NCBI GenBank assembly: GCA_003250355.1
Contig: QKGS01000057.1
Coordinates: 40,988 to 104,987 of the forward strand
Origin: Bacteroidota bacterium
Lineage (GTDB): Bacteria; Bacteroidota; Bacteroidia; Bacteroidales; SZUA-534
Length of the DNA stretch: 64,000 bases
Reading direction: 5' to 3'
Each line of letters opens with the position of its first letter. Within the stretch, counting starts at the first letter, position 1. The notes beneath the pieces are model-generated. The model was not told the DNA's origin. It did no database searches and saw only the letters and a list, made by a program, of their open reading frames with translations. Of this stretch, positions 1 to 9,922 are shown piece after piece. Made by a program: the position numbers and the translations under genes.

Positions 1-726
1 TATCAGTTTCCCCTGACAATGAGTAAAACCTCTTGTTCCATAATAAATAATACTATGCGGAGGTCTCATTTCTTCAAGGTTTTCATTGTCATAGTTTACA
101 AATGCTAAGCCATCGTTTTCATACAAGTAATTATATAATTCAGCCTTTGCCTTTTTTACACCATCAAAAGAACCAAATCCTTCAAGGTGTGCTTTACCTA
201 CATTTGTTATTATGCCAAAATCAGGAGCTGCAATCTTACACAACTCCGCAATTTCGCCTATATGATTTGCCCCCATTTCTATTACAGCAAAATTATGCTC
301 TTTAGTAACACTAAGCAGTGTTAATGGAACCCCAATATGATTATTAAGATTTCCCTGTGTATATGCAACATTATACTTCTTTGACAATACTGAAGCAACA
401 AGCTCTTTTGTAGTTGTTTTCCCATTGGTACCGGTAATTGCTAAAACCGGTATTCCTAATCGTTTTCTATGATATCCGGCAAGACGCTGAAGCATATTCA
501 ATGTATCATTTACTAAAATATAACGTTCATCAGCAACTACCGACGAGTCGTCAACTACTGCATATGCACATTTCTCCAAAGCCTTTTGGGCATACTTATT
601 ACCATCGAAATTATCGCCTTTTAATGCAAAAAATATTGACCCCTCTTCGGCCTTTCTACTATCGATACAAATTTTATTATATTCCTTAAACAAGGAATAT
701 AATTCGGAAGTGTTTACCTTATTCAT
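1..726 (-). CDS. murF: UDP-N-acetylmuramoyl-tripeptide--D-alanyl-D-alanine ligase (partial, N-terminal 242 residues)
   Basis: The reading frame starts at the ATG complementary to 724-726 and runs off the left edge, so the C-terminal half is missing from the window, not from the genome. MurF adds D-Ala-D-Ala to the UDP-MurNAc-tripeptide in the cytoplasm, the last soluble step of peptidoglycan precursor synthesis. The translation shows the Mur ligase ATP-binding loop ITGTNGKTTTKE near residue 105, then the GNLNNHIGVPLTLL and EMGANHIGEI segments characteristic of MurF rather than MurC/D/E. The early IDSRKAEEGSIFFALKGD segment is the MurF/MurE N-terminal substrate domain. It lies downstream of gldJ on the same strand, separated by a hairpin terminator; murF and gldJ are often neighbours in Bacteroidota (recalled, not checked). 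Confidence 0.93.
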   Translation of the reverse strand, partial: MNKVNTSELYSLFKEYNKICIDSRKAEEGSIFFALKGDNFDGNKYAQKALEKCAYAVVDDSSVVADERYILVNDTLNMLQRLAGYHRKRLGIPVLAITGTNGKTTTKELVASVLSKKYNVAYTQGNLNNHIGVPLTLLSVTKEHNFAVIEMGANHIGEIAELCKIAAPDFGIITNVGKAHLEGFGSFDGVKKAKAELYNYLYENDGLAFVNYDNENLEEMRPPHSIIYYGTRGFTHCQGKLI

Positions 727-738
727 ACATCTATAAAA

Positions 739-760
739 AAAGCCCCACAATAGGGGCTTT
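739..760 (-). terminator. Intrinsic terminator after gldJ
   Basis: Perfect inverted repeat AAAGCCCC / GGGGCTTT around a 6-nt loop, followed on the minus strand by a run of T. It lies 20 nt downstream of the gldJ stop and just before murF, so it probably ends gldJ transcription or partly separates it from murF. Confidence 0.8.
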
Positions 761-780
761 TATATTTTATGTGAGTTTTT

Positions 781-2265
781 TTAATGTCCTCTTGAGTCTC
801 CAACACGTATCATAGCACAACGGAAACCTAAATCATCTCTACTATCTTCTTCATCTAAGAATCTTCGTGTTCCTGCTCCCATCCAGTAAGTTCTATCTCT
901 CCAAGAACCACCTTTATATACTCTTGAATGGTCAGTTACTAGCGATGTCATTGTTCCATCGTTTCTGTCGCGACCTGAATTATACATACGCTTAGAGCCG
1001 CTCTCTCGCGATGCATCCTCGTTGCTATAATCTAAACTTGATTCAAAATCACCATCAAGATAGTTTATATTGTCAGAAGTTGAATAGTTAAAACGATCTA
1101 TTACTTCCTCATCTTTCACCTCTCTGTATCGTAAACGACCTAAACTATCTTTTTCTGCAACATTACCTTCTTCGTCGCGAACAAGAGTTTTGAATACATT
1201 ACCACGGAATGGTCTGAATTCATCGACATCGGCATGACTTAAAGCACGATATACGTCAAGAACCCACTCATTAACATTACCTGCCATACAGTATAAGCCA
1301 TAATCGTTAGGCCAGTAAGCATGAACCGGTGCAGTAATATCTGCATTATCGTTAAGAGCACCGGCAACCCCCATCATATCACCTAACCCACGAACGTTGT
1401 TGGCTACAATCATCCCTTTTTGTCCCTGATTAGGGTTTCTGATACCATCACCTGTCCAAGGATAAATTCTACGCTGATAAACACGCTCATCAACCGATGT
1501 TCCAATTAATGCAAGTGCAGCATATTCCCACTCTGCTTCTGTTGGGAGACGATACTTTGGTAACAAAATACCATCTTCCATTCTAACTTTTCTAAAATCT
1601 TTATTTGGATCTAAATCGGGAATTTCTTCTCCAACTGCACCTTCGTACTGATGAGCTAAATATGCTTCGGTATTAAAGTTTTGATCTCCCATTTGGTTGG
1701 GATCCGGCAATAGAATACCTTTATCAATAAGAATAATTTCATTTACACGGTCGGTACGCCATTGGGTAAAGTCTACAGCCTGACGCCAGTTTACACCAAC
1801 AACGGGATACTCCGAATATGCCGGGTGACGGAAATAATATTCAACTAAAGGCTCGTTATAAGCCAGCTTTCTGCGCCATACCAATGTATCGGGCAATGCC
1901 TTGCGATAAACCTCGGGATAATCGATAAACACACGACTAATCCAATATAAATATTCACGATAATCAACGTTTCGAACCTCTGTTTCATCCATATAAAATG
2001 ATGATACGGTTACGTTTCTTGGAACATTATTCCAGTCGTACATTACATCTTGTTCTGTACGCCCCATAGTGAAACTACCACCTTCAACAAATACAAGCCC
2101 GGGACCTGTTTCCTGCTCATAAAAATCGCCCCAATATTCAAAACCTCCAAAATCAGGGTTGTTGTATTCCCATCCGGTTGTCTGAGATGTAGGCGTTGAA
2201 CATGATGAAACGCAAACTCCTACTATAGAAATAATTGCGCCTAATGATAATGTTCTGATATTCAT
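781..2265 (-). CDS. gldJ: Gliding motility / type IX secretion lipoprotein GldJ
   Basis: A 494-residue lipoprotein with a signal peptide and lipobox cysteine at residue 22 (VCVSSC). The mature part belongs to the formylglycine-generating-enzyme (SUMF1-like) fold family used by GldJ and GldK. The segments GPGLVFVEGGSFTMGR, SFYMDETEV and EYPVVGVNW, and the C-terminal YKGGSWRDR...LGFRCA, are seen in both. The TGW...GGF leader and the DWNN segment match GldJ better than GldK. GldJ supports the outer-membrane ring of the type IX secretion system and, in gliding species, motility. It is shorter than my recollection of the F. johnsoniae protein (about 560 residues). It follows the porP-like gene on the same strand and is followed by a terminator. 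Confidence 0.85.
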   Translation of the reverse strand: MNIRTLSLGAIISIVGVCVSSCSTPTSQTTGWEYNNPDFGGFEYWGDFYEQETGPGLVFVEGGSFTMGRTEQDVMYDWNNVPRNVTVSSFYMDETEVRNVDYREYLYWISRVFIDYPEVYRKALPDTLVWRRKLAYNEPLVEYYFRHPAYSEYPVVGVNWRQAVDFTQWRTDRVNEIILIDKGILLPDPNQMGDQNFNTEAYLAHQYEGAVGEEIPDLDPNKDFRKVRMEDGILLPKYRLPTEAEWEYAALALIGTSVDERVYQRRIYPWTGDGIRNPNQGQKGMIVANNVRGLGDMMGVAGALNDNADITAPVHAYWPNDYGLYCMAGNVNEWVLDVYRALSHADVDEFRPFRGNVFKTLVRDEEGNVAEKDSLGRLRYREVKDEEVIDRFNYSTSDNINYLDGDFESSLDYSNEDASRESGSKRMYNSGRDRNDGTMTSLVTDHSRVYKGGSWRDRTYWMGAGTRRFLDEEDSRDDLGFRCAMIRVGDSRGH

Positions 2266-2300
2266 AATAGTCTTATTTAGTCAATACACTTTAATAACTA

Positions 2301-2308
2301 CAAATATA
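2301..2308 (-). promoter_or_regulatory. Bacteroidota -7 promoter box (TATATTTG) upstream of gldJ
   Basis: TATATTTG on the minus strand matches the TAnnTTTG -7 element of the primary Bacteroidota sigma factor, 35 nt upstream of the gldJ ATG. It allows gldJ to be transcribed independently of the porP-like gene. Confidence 0.5.
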
Positions 2309-2332
2309 AAAAAATATTACTTGAATCATCAT

Positions 2333-3304
2333 TTATTGTAAAAAAGTAGGGCTTTTTATATTTTTTTTTCCTCCCTTATTCTTTTTATTCCATACCACAG
2401 TATATGACAATTCATGTGAAGCCATTGGTAAAAACTCACGCTTACCTATGCTCATGTCATAACTATACGTAATTTTATAATTATTGGTTTTAAAACCTAA
2501 TGAAAAAATAACAGCATCGAAATCGGGGTTTAAGTTGTGCCTTAACCATACGCCTCCCAATATTTTATTGTACTGAAAATTTGCACCCCAATTTACAAGA
2601 CTTTGAACACCTGAAATTTGAATTACCAAATTAGGAGACAATATACGTTGCTGTTTAATCAGTCTCGCGTCAAATTCTTTTAAAAAACCAATATGGGCAG
2701 TATATTTCCTGTTTAAACAAAATACTTCGGAATGCTTCGGATTAAAAATATGATCAACACTAACACCTCCATATAAATATCTGTAAAAGAAAACTGTACC
2801 TATGGCAAAATCGGGGTATGTATTCAATGAACCTAAAGGAATATATTCATATTCTTCAAAATTATACTCACCTCCGTTTCTGTATCGTTGAACGACCCCC
2901 GCCTGCAATGCAAAACTTATAAAAAAATTATGCGTTATCGATGTTTGATATGAATAAGCAAAATCTACCGACGGTAAATTCAACGTACCGGCAACATCGC
3001 TTGATAATATAACCCCTGCACCACCATTTAATTTTGGAAAATAAGAATCGTAAACCGCCCCATAACACTGATAACCCGACTGCGAAGTTGTCCATTGGTT
3101 TCTGTAAAATGAATTGAACCTATTTCCTTCATGTACACCCACATATGCCGGATTTAGAAAAACCATATTGGAATAAAACTGCGACAATGCAATATCCTGA
3201 GCATTAGCACATATACTAACAATAGTTAATAAATATAATGCCGTTATCTTTTTAATATGAAATGATAAAATTATTTTTGTGAAATTATAAATATAACTCA
3301 ACAT
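2333..3304 (-). CDS. PorP/SprF family type IX secretion outer-membrane protein
   Basis: A 323-residue protein with an N-terminal hydrophobic signal ending near ANAQ. It then carries the diagnostic family start QDIALSQFYSN...LNPAYVG, found just after the signal peptide in PorP/SprF proteins, and beta-strand-rich sequence to the C terminus, typical of the porin-like OM barrel. Family members sit in the outer membrane and help specific T9SS substrates (for example SprB-type adhesins) reach the surface. The signal region starts unusually far from the first Met (about 15 extra residues), but no better internal Met exists. It is divergent from porU and upstream of gldJ. It is a PorP paralogue rather than certainly the core PorP, because porKLMN are not adjacent. 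Confidence 0.82.
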   Translation of the reverse strand: MLSYIYNFTKIILSFHIKKITALYLLTIVSICANAQDIALSQFYSNMVFLNPAYVGVHEGNRFNSFYRNQWTTSQSGYQCYGAVYDSYFPKLNGGAGVILSSDVAGTLNLPSVDFAYSYQTSITHNFFISFALQAGVVQRYRNGGEYNFEEYEYIPLGSLNTYPDFAIGTVFFYRYLYGGVSVDHIFNPKHSEVFCLNRKYTAHIGFLKEFDARLIKQQRILSPNLVIQISGVQSLVNWGANFQYNKILGGVWLRHNLNPDFDAVIFSLGFKTNNYKITYSYDMSIGKREFLPMASHELSYTVVWNKKNKGGKKNIKSPTFLQ

Positions 3305-3391
3305 ATGATTTTATTAAACACAATATTGATATATGTGTTATAGTTATATACTAAGTAACGTAGTTATTTAAGAAAACATATATTCGCAACA

Positions 3392-6300
3392 ATGATAAAA
3401 TATTTCAAAGCCATCCTAGCTCTCTGCATCTCTTTATCTTTTTCTTCAATTTATGCAGATACAATACAAATAAACAAAGAAATAGAGTGGCAACATTACA
3501 ATTCATTAATAGAAATTGATAATGACAACAATTATCCGTTTGTGAGCTTTATTATTCAAAAGAACATTAATAACATTGATTATTACAAATATACAGAATG
3601 CAAATATTTACCGGCATCAAGCGAAGAGCAAAGTAAATACAAAAGCTTGAAAAACATTAATCTTCAAGAACTAAATATTAAACAATATACAGTAAGAAAA
3701 GAAAATGTAATTGAAATTTCACTCAACCCATTCAGGCTTAACCCAACAACCGGGCAATTGGAGAAGATGCACGAGTTTTCGGTTGATATTGTAACCAAGA
3801 AGATAAATAAAAAAACAAAATCATACACATACCCCGATAATTCCCTATTATCGACCGGCGACTGGTTTAAAATCAGAGTTGATACTACAGGGATTTTTAA
3901 ACTAACCTACGAAGATTTAATTTCAATAGGTATTTCCAACCCTGAAAATATAAGAGTATTTGGATATGGAGGAAAACAACTATCATACATTAATGAGGCT
4001 GAGTTTTATGATGATATGCATGAGAACCCTATATTCATGAGCAAAGGTGATGATGGCATTTTTAATTCGGGCGATTATATATTATTTTTTGGCGAACATA
4101 CAACCACATGGTATTATGATGAGGCATACAAAATGTTTATGCACAACATACATAATTATGCAACACATAGTTTGTATTATCTGACTTCGAGCTTGGGTGC
4201 AGGCAAAAGAATTGAAACTGCACTAGCTGTTAGCGAAAATGAAAACTACACCACCGATACTACCGACACATATTTTACTCATGAAAAGAATTTATTTAAC
4301 CCTATACAATCGGGCAGAACCTGGTTTGGAGAAAAACTTGAACGAAATAGTATGTATAATTTCTCTTTCTTTTCTCCAAATGTAATTCCGAATGCGATTT
4401 CAAAATTTGCTGTTCAGTTTGCAAACCAATCATCAACAGCATCGGAAATAGATATTTACATAAACGACAATATTAATGATAATATAAATTTCAGAACAGG
4501 GGCTGTTAGTTACAGGTGGGGATATATGTATGAAAAACGACTTGCCTTTACTACAAATAATAACACAAACAGCATTGGTTTAAAATACACCAGCAGCAGT
4601 TATACTTCGGAATGCTACTTAGGTTATGTATGTATGAATACACGAGAGTGGATTTCACTAAATAACTCCCCACAACTAATGTTTCGCGACATTAGTACGG
4701 TTGCTCCCGGGCGTATTACAAAATTCAATATCAGAAACTCGTCAACAAATACTATTGTATGGGATATAACCAATGCTACCGAACCTAAAATAATACAAAC
4801 AGAGACTAATGGAGATATAACAAGTTTTAAGTATGAAACATCGGAACTAAAGGAATTTATTGCTTTTAACCAAAGTTCGTATTTCAAACCGTTTTTTTAT
4901 AGCAATAATAAAGACAGAGTAGCAAATCAAAACCTTCATGCAATTAATAATATTGATTACTTAATAGTAACCAACCCGCTATTCATTGATTTTGCTAACG
5001 AAATTGCAGATTTACACAGAACAAAAGATGGCATGAATGTATTGGTAACAACTCCTGATTTAATATATAACGAATTTTCATCGGGTATGCCTGATGTTAG
5101 TGCAATCAGGAATTTTTCGAAAATGCTTTATAATAAATCGTCTAATTACAAATACCTGCTTTTATATGGTGATGGTTCATTTGATAACAGACAAAATGTA
5201 GCAGGCAACAGTAATATGATTCTTACATACCAATCGAAAGAATCGTTATATGAGTTATACAGTTTTACTTCCGATGACTATTACGGCTTACTTGATGAAG
5301 GCGAAGGAGAGAATTTAGGAAAAATTGACATTGGAATAGGCAGACTACCTGTTCGCACAAAGGCTGATGCCAGAATATTGAATGACAAAATACTATCGTA
5401 CTCTTCCGGAATAAACACCGGCAACTGGAATAATAATATATGCTTTGTAGGCGACGATAGCGACGGCAATATTCATATGGCGCAACCCAATGAAATAAGC
5501 GAATGGCTATATAACAACAAACCAACATACAATGTAAACAAAATATTTTTCGATGCATATCCGCGTATAACAACACCAAGTGGTTTTAGGTATCCTAATG
5601 TAACAGAAGCTATAAACGATGCTGTTAAAAAAGGGGCTTTAATAATTGACTATGTTGGACATGGTAATAAAAGAAAATTAGCTCACGAAGAAGTTTTGAC
5701 CGAAACAGAAGTAAATTCATGGAAAAATTACGACAAACTGAGCATATTTGTAACTGCAAGTTGCGAGGTAGGCCGATTCGACAATTACACAATTACATCG
5801 CTTGGAGAATCGTTCATATTGGCTCCACACGGCGGAGGTGTTGCTGCACTTACCACTACCAGGGTTGTTTACAGTGGCGAAAACCATACCTTGAATACCA
5901 ATTTTATGCATAATGCGTTGAATCCCGAATACAAGCTTGGCGATGTATTGCGACTTGCAAAAAACAATACTTCCGGAGATATTAACAAAAGAAACTTCAC
6001 TCTTTTGGGTGATCCGGCCATGAAACTTGCCGTTCCCGAGCTGAAAGCAAAAATTGAATATATCAACAACTATTATATAACCAATGACTTTAGCCCGGTT
6101 GACACACTAAATGCTTTATCGAAAGCTGTTGTTGCCGGTATTATTACCGACAGGAACGATTCGAAAATAGGAAATACCAACGGAACCATAAATATTACTA
6201 TTTACGACAAACGTGACAGTATAGTTTGCTATGGACACACCGATCCTGCATTTTCATTTAAAATGCAAGACAAAATACTATACAACGGACAAGCAAGTGT

Positions 6301-7120
6301 AAAAAATGGAGAATTTGAATTTGAATTTATTCTACCTAAAGATATTAATTTTAGCCAAGGAACCGGAAAAATTAGCCTTTTTGCCAAAACCGATAAGGGT
6401 ATTGCCAATGGTTTTACTTCCGGATTTTCAATAGGTGGCATAAGCACCACTGCCAACGAAGACGATAATGGCCCCGGTATAAAGCTATATATGAACGATA
6501 CTACTTTTGTAAATGGAGGTATTACAAATGAAAACCCTGTGCTTATAGCTCAACTTTCCGACGAATACGGAATAAACACAACCGGAAACGGCATAGGCCA
6601 TAATATAACCGCTGTTATTGACAATGATTATTCTAACCCAATAAACCTGAACAGTTTCTATACCGGAAGCCTCGACAAATACAATTGCGGTGATATAAAT
6701 TACCCTTTTTATAAATTAAATGCAGGAGAACACACCATTGAGTTTAAAGTATGGGATATTTACAATAACTCATCGACTGAAACTATTAATTTCATGGTAG
6801 CTCCTGAAAAAACGGTTAAAATAAGCAACCTGCGTAATGCTCCAAACCCGTTTAGCGACGAAACATACTTTATGTTCGACCACAACCAGCCCGATGGCAA
6901 TAAGGAAATAACTATAAGTGTATACAACCTTATGGGTGAAAAGGTATCTGAAATTAAAGCCTCCGACGAAAACAATAACTTTAACATATCGCCTATTCGC
7001 TGGAATGGAACCGACTTTAAAGGCAATAAGCTACCGCGCGGAATGTATATATATATAGTGGTGTTGCAAAACCCATCAGGCTCAATTGAGACACAAAGTG
7101 CAAAAACTTTGATTTTTTAA
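3392..7120 (+). CDS. porU: Type IX secretion system sortase PorU (C25 gingipain-like)
   Basis: A 1242-residue exported protein with a signal peptide (residues 1 to about 22). PorU is the cell-surface sortase that cleaves the C-terminal domain of T9SS cargo and attaches it to lipopolysaccharide. The gingipain-type C25 domain spans roughly residues 500-870. A catalytic-type His lies at about 757 (DYVGHGN) and Cys at about 791 (VTASCEVG), both with typical C25 surroundings. The C-terminal about 90 residues (NPFSDETYFMF ... RWNGTDFKGNKLPRGMYIY) form a FlgD-like Ig/T9SS C-terminal-type domain, as in known PorU. Length agrees with the family (about 1100-1300). porV follows 66 nt downstream, its functional partner in the attachment complex. 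Confidence 0.93.
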   Translation: MIKYFKAILALCISLSFSSIYADTIQINKEIEWQHYNSLIEIDNDNNYPFVSFIIQKNINNIDYYKYTECKYLPASSEEQSKYKSLKNINLQELNIKQYTVRKENVIEISLNPFRLNPTTGQLEKMHEFSVDIVTKKINKKTKSYTYPDNSLLSTGDWFKIRVDTTGIFKLTYEDLISIGISNPENIRVFGYGGKQLSYINEAEFYDDMHENPIFMSKGDDGIFNSGDYILFFGEHTTTWYYDEAYKMFMHNIHNYATHSLYYLTSSLGAGKRIETALAVSENENYTTDTTDTYFTHEKNLFNPIQSGRTWFGEKLERNSMYNFSFFSPNVIPNAISKFAVQFANQSSTASEIDIYINDNINDNINFRTGAVSYRWGYMYEKRLAFTTNNNTNSIGLKYTSSSYTSECYLGYVCMNTREWISLNNSPQLMFRDISTVAPGRITKFNIRNSSTNTIVWDITNATEPKIIQTETNGDITSFKYETSELKEFIAFNQSSYFKPFFYSNNKDRVANQNLHAINNIDYLIVTNPLFIDFANEIADLHRTKDGMNVLVTTPDLIYNEFSSGMPDVSAIRNFSKMLYNKSSNYKYLLLYGDGSFDNRQNVAGNSNMILTYQSKESLYELYSFTSDDYYGLLDEGEGENLGKIDIGIGRLPVRTKADARILNDKILSYSSGINTGNWNNNICFVGDDSDGNIHMAQPNEISEWLYNNKPTYNVNKIFFDAYPRITTPSGFRYPNVTEAINDAVKKGALIIDYVGHGNKRKLAHEEVLTETEVNSWKNYDKLSIFVTASCEVGRFDNYTITSLGESFILAPHGGGVAALTTTRVVYSGENHTLNTNFMHNALNPEYKLGDVLRLAKNNTSGDINKRNFTLLGDPAMKLAVPELKAKIEYINNYYITNDFSPVDTLNALSKAVVAGIITDRNDSKIGNTNGTINITIYDKRDSIVCYGHTDPAFSFKMQDKILYNGQASVKNGEFEFEFILPKDINFSQGTGKISLFAKTDKGIANGFTSGFSIGGISTTANEDDNGPGIKLYMNDTTFVNGGITNENPVLIAQLSDEYGINTTGNGIGHNITAVIDNDYSNPINLNSFYTGSLDKYNCGDINYPFYKLNAGEHTIEFKVWDIYNNSSTETINFMVAPEKTVKISNLRNAPNPFSDETYFMFDHNQPDGNKEITISVYNLMGEKVSEIKASDENNNFNISPIRWNGTDFKGNKLPRGMYIYIVVLQNPSGSIETQSAKTLIF

Positions 7121-7186
7121 TAATAAAAATTAAAAAAATCGGTTTGTTATTTTAAATTCGCATTTTTTAAAAATTTAAAACTAAGT

Positions 7187-8386
7187 ATGAAAAAATTTCA
7201 TTTAGCTATTCTATCAATATTAGCAATTGCAACATTTCAAAACAAAGCTTTATCGCAAACAGAGGTAAATCCGGGACAACTAATTGGGCAAACGAAAGAG
7301 CTTAACCCTATTACCACATCGGTTCCGTTTCTAATGATTGCCCCCGACTCAAGAGCTGCCGGTATGGGCGATGCAGGGGCTGCCACCTCACCCGATATTA
7401 ACTCACAACACTGGAACTCATCGAAATATGTTTTTGCAGAAAAGCCTATGGGTATTTCGTTAACCTATACCCCATGGTTAAAAAACATAGTTAACGATAT
7501 GAATATTATTTACCTGTCGGGGTATTTTCAGTTCGATAACAAGCAAGCATTTGGAGCCAGCTTAAAATATTTTTCAATGGGCGAAATACATTTCAGAAGA
7601 GATGCAAGCGACCCGGGACAGACAGGTAAACCAAATGAATGGGCATTAGATGCTTCTTACAACCGAAAATTGTCTGATAATTTTTCGCTAGGTATAGTTG
7701 GCCGGTTTATACTTTCAGACTTAACTAATAGATATTCTAATTCAACAAGCGAAAAAACTCAAGCAGGTAAATCGGTTGCAATGGATATTAACGGTTTTTA
7801 CTCATCGGAAGAGTTCAGGCTTGGAGATTATGATGCTACGTGGGCTGCGGGTTTTAACTTCTCGAACCTTGGGTCAAAGCTTGGTTACTCTGAAGAGTCG
7901 AAAAACTTTATACCATCAAATATGCGCCTTGGCGGAGCATTGAATATTGAACTTGACAGGTACAACAAAGTTATGATAGCAGGCGATATTAACAAACTGC
8001 TTGTACCCACTCCGGCTCAATATGCGCAAGACACTAACGGCACCCCTTATATAGTAAAGGGTAAAGATTCGAGAGATATAGGTTTATTTAGCGGGGTGTT
8101 TCAATCGTTTAACGATGCGCCGGGAGGTATGAAAGAAGAGATGCAGGAGATAGCATATTCGGTTGGTGCTGAATACTGGTATGCAAACCAGTTTGCTGCT
8201 CGTGTTGGATATTTTTTCGAAAACATAAATAAAGGTAATCGTAAATACTTGACCTTTGGAGCCAGTTTAAAAATGAATGTATTTGGAATTGATTTTGCAT
8301 ACCTGTTCCCTACCGGACAAACAGGTACAAGTCCATTGGCTAATACCTGGAGATTTTCATTACTATGGGATATTCAGCCTGAGTAA
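7187..8386 (+). CDS. porV: Type IX secretion outer-membrane protein PorV (LptO)
   Basis: A 399-residue FadL-like beta-barrel protein with a signal peptide ending near ALSQ. The N-terminal mature segment contains the PorV signature SVPFLMIAPDSRAAGMGDAG followed by alternating barrel strands. PorV binds the C-terminal domain of cargo emerging from the SprA translocon and shuttles it to PorU on the outer membrane. It is directly downstream of porU on the same strand, the conserved arrangement in Bacteroidota. A strong bidirectional terminator follows. Confidence 0.93.
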   Translation: MKKFHLAILSILAIATFQNKALSQTEVNPGQLIGQTKELNPITTSVPFLMIAPDSRAAGMGDAGAATSPDINSQHWNSSKYVFAEKPMGISLTYTPWLKNIVNDMNIIYLSGYFQFDNKQAFGASLKYFSMGEIHFRRDASDPGQTGKPNEWALDASYNRKLSDNFSLGIVGRFILSDLTNRYSNSTSEKTQAGKSVAMDINGFYSSEEFRLGDYDATWAAGFNFSNLGSKLGYSEESKNFIPSNMRLGGALNIELDRYNKVMIAGDINKLLVPTPAQYAQDTNGTPYIVKGKDSRDIGLFSGVFQSFNDAPGGMKEEMQEIAYSVGAEYWYANQFAARVGYFFENINKGNRKYLTFGASLKMNVFGIDFAYLFPTGQTGTSPLANTWRFSLLWDIQPE

Positions 8387-8440
8387 ACGATTTATTCAAT
8401 ATTTGATACAGAATCTACCTATTTTAGAATATTATAAAAA

Positions 8441-8472
8441 AACAGAGGGTTGGCAAAGCCAACCCTCTGTTT
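8441..8472. terminator. Bidirectional intrinsic terminator between porV and pfkA
   Basis: A perfect 14-bp inverted repeat, arms AACAGAGGGTTGGC and GCCAACCCTCTGTT with a 3-nt loop, flanked by A-rich sequence on the left and T-rich on the right. It lies between the convergent porV and pfkA stops and can terminate both. Confidence 0.88.
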
Positions 8473-8474
8473 TT

Positions 8475-9800
8475 TTAGTCATTTATCATACTCACCGGCT
8501 GTCGGGTAGCTTCAAGAACATTCCACCACATATCGCCGTGTATATCAATTTTCTTACGTTTCTTAACTGTTTCAGGAATAGGCAATAGTGTAAACTGGTC
8601 GTTCCAATACCCAACAACAAAATCGGTTTTACCGGCAAGTGCAGCATGTACGGCATTTTGCGCAAGCAGGTTACAAAACTTACTGTCATTAGCATTGGCC
8701 GGAGCACTACGGATAATATAACTAGGGTCGATATATTTAATAGTATGCGACATATCTTGTTCTGTAAGGTATTCCTTTATTTTTTCTTTTAGGAATAAAC
8801 CTATATCACTGTGGATAACATTACCCGATTTGTCGACACGTACCTCTGCATTTTCAAATAAATGTTGGCCTGCACCTTCGGCAACAACAATTACAGCGTG
8901 CTGACGGTTTATTAATCGGGTTTTTAACGATTCTAAAAATCCTTTTGGCCCATAAAGGTCGAAATGCATTTCTGGAACTAAAACAAAATTGGCCTCTTGT
9001 ATTGAAAGTACGGCATTGGCAGCAATAAAGCCCGAATCGCGCCCCATAAGTTTTAGCAAAGCTACACCATTATGAGCTCCCTTAGCTTCGTTATGAGCAT
9101 AGGTAATAAACTCGTTGGCCTTTGTAAATGCAGTTTCAAAGCCGAAACTCTTTTTCATTAGGTCAATATCGTTATCGATAGTTTTAGGAATACCTGCAAT
9201 AGATATTTTAAGATTACGCCTTGCTACTTCTTCGTGAATTGCATGTGCACCACGTAAAGTTCCGTCGCCACCTATACAAAACAGGATATTAATATTCATC
9301 ATTTCGAGAGTATCAACCATGTGAGCCACATTTTGCATACCGCGCGATGTACCTAGCATTGTACCTCCACTCATATGAATACTATCTACCACATCGGGGT
9401 TAAGGTTAATAACATCGTGTCCATAGTCGGAAACCAACCCTTCGTAACCGTACTTGAACCCAACTATGTTTTTAATGCCATATCGGTAATTGAGGTGGTT
9501 TACAATACTGCGAATAACATCATTCAATCCCGGACATAATCCGCCACAGGTAACAATACCTACTTTGGTTTTTTTGGGGTCGAAGTAAAGTACTTCATGT
9601 GGTCCTGCTTTCTCGAAAGTAATAGGCTCACGATTGTTCTTAAAATTTTCACGATATCGCTTTAGCGACGAGTCGTATATTACTCTGTCATCGTCGTCGA
9701 TAAATTCGTATAGTGGTTCTACACCCTCTATTTTGTGCATTAGCGGTGATACTACATTCCCTTTACCCAGGGTCTTCACCTGAAATTGATTTGCGTCCAT
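8475..9800 (-). CDS. pfkA: ATP-dependent 6-phosphofructokinase (TP0108/plant-like group)
   Basis: Phosphorylates fructose 6-phosphate to fructose 1,6-bisphosphate in glycolysis. GGDGT (about residue 170) is the ATP-type phosphate-donor loop rather than the GGDD of PPi enzymes. PKTIDND and LMGRDSGFIA are the fructose-6-phosphate and catalytic loops. The Lys in PKTIDND, where E. coli PfkA has Gly, places it with the longer TP0108/plant-like enzymes, consistent with its about 440-residue length. The start chosen is the ATG at 9800. The longer frame from a TTG at 9833 would begin inside the TAACTTTG promoter box, so it cannot be the translated start. Monocistronic, ending at the shared terminator. 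Confidence 0.88.
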   Translation of the reverse strand: MDANQFQVKTLGKGNVVSPLMHKIEGVEPLYEFIDDDDRVIYDSSLKRYRENFKNNREPITFEKAGPHEVLYFDPKKTKVGIVTCGGLCPGLNDVIRSIVNHLNYRYGIKNIVGFKYGYEGLVSDYGHDVINLNPDVVDSIHMSGGTMLGTSRGMQNVAHMVDTLEMMNINILFCIGGDGTLRGAHAIHEEVARRNLKISIAGIPKTIDNDIDLMKKSFGFETAFTKANEFITYAHNEAKGAHNGVALLKLMGRDSGFIAANAVLSIQEANFVLVPEMHFDLYGPKGFLESLKTRLINRQHAVIVVAEGAGQHLFENAEVRVDKSGNVIHSDIGLFLKEKIKEYLTEQDMSHTIKYIDPSYIIRSAPANANDSKFCNLLAQNAVHAALAGKTDFVVGYWNDQFTLLPIPETVKKRKKIDIHGDMWWNVLEATRQPVSMIND

Positions 9801-9830
9801 ATTAATTATGTAAATTTTAGTTTGGTGGAG

Positions 9831-9838
9831 CAAAGTTA
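9831..9838 (-). promoter_or_regulatory. -7 promoter box (TAACTTTG) of pfkA
   Basis: An exact TAnnTTTG match on the minus strand, 30 nt upstream of the pfkA ATG. It overlaps the TTG codon at 9833 and therefore decides between the two possible starts. Confidence 0.65.
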
Positions 9839-9922
9839 CAAATTGCCATTAATCGCTTTATACTTTTGGTTTAAAAAAAATGTATTCAAATGCTATTTAG
9901 AATGAAACCATTTAATTTACAC

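Noticed and set aside
9801..9833. TTG start giving pfkA 11 additional residues
   Set aside because: The TTG lies within the TAACTTTG promoter box, so it is upstream of or at the transcription start.
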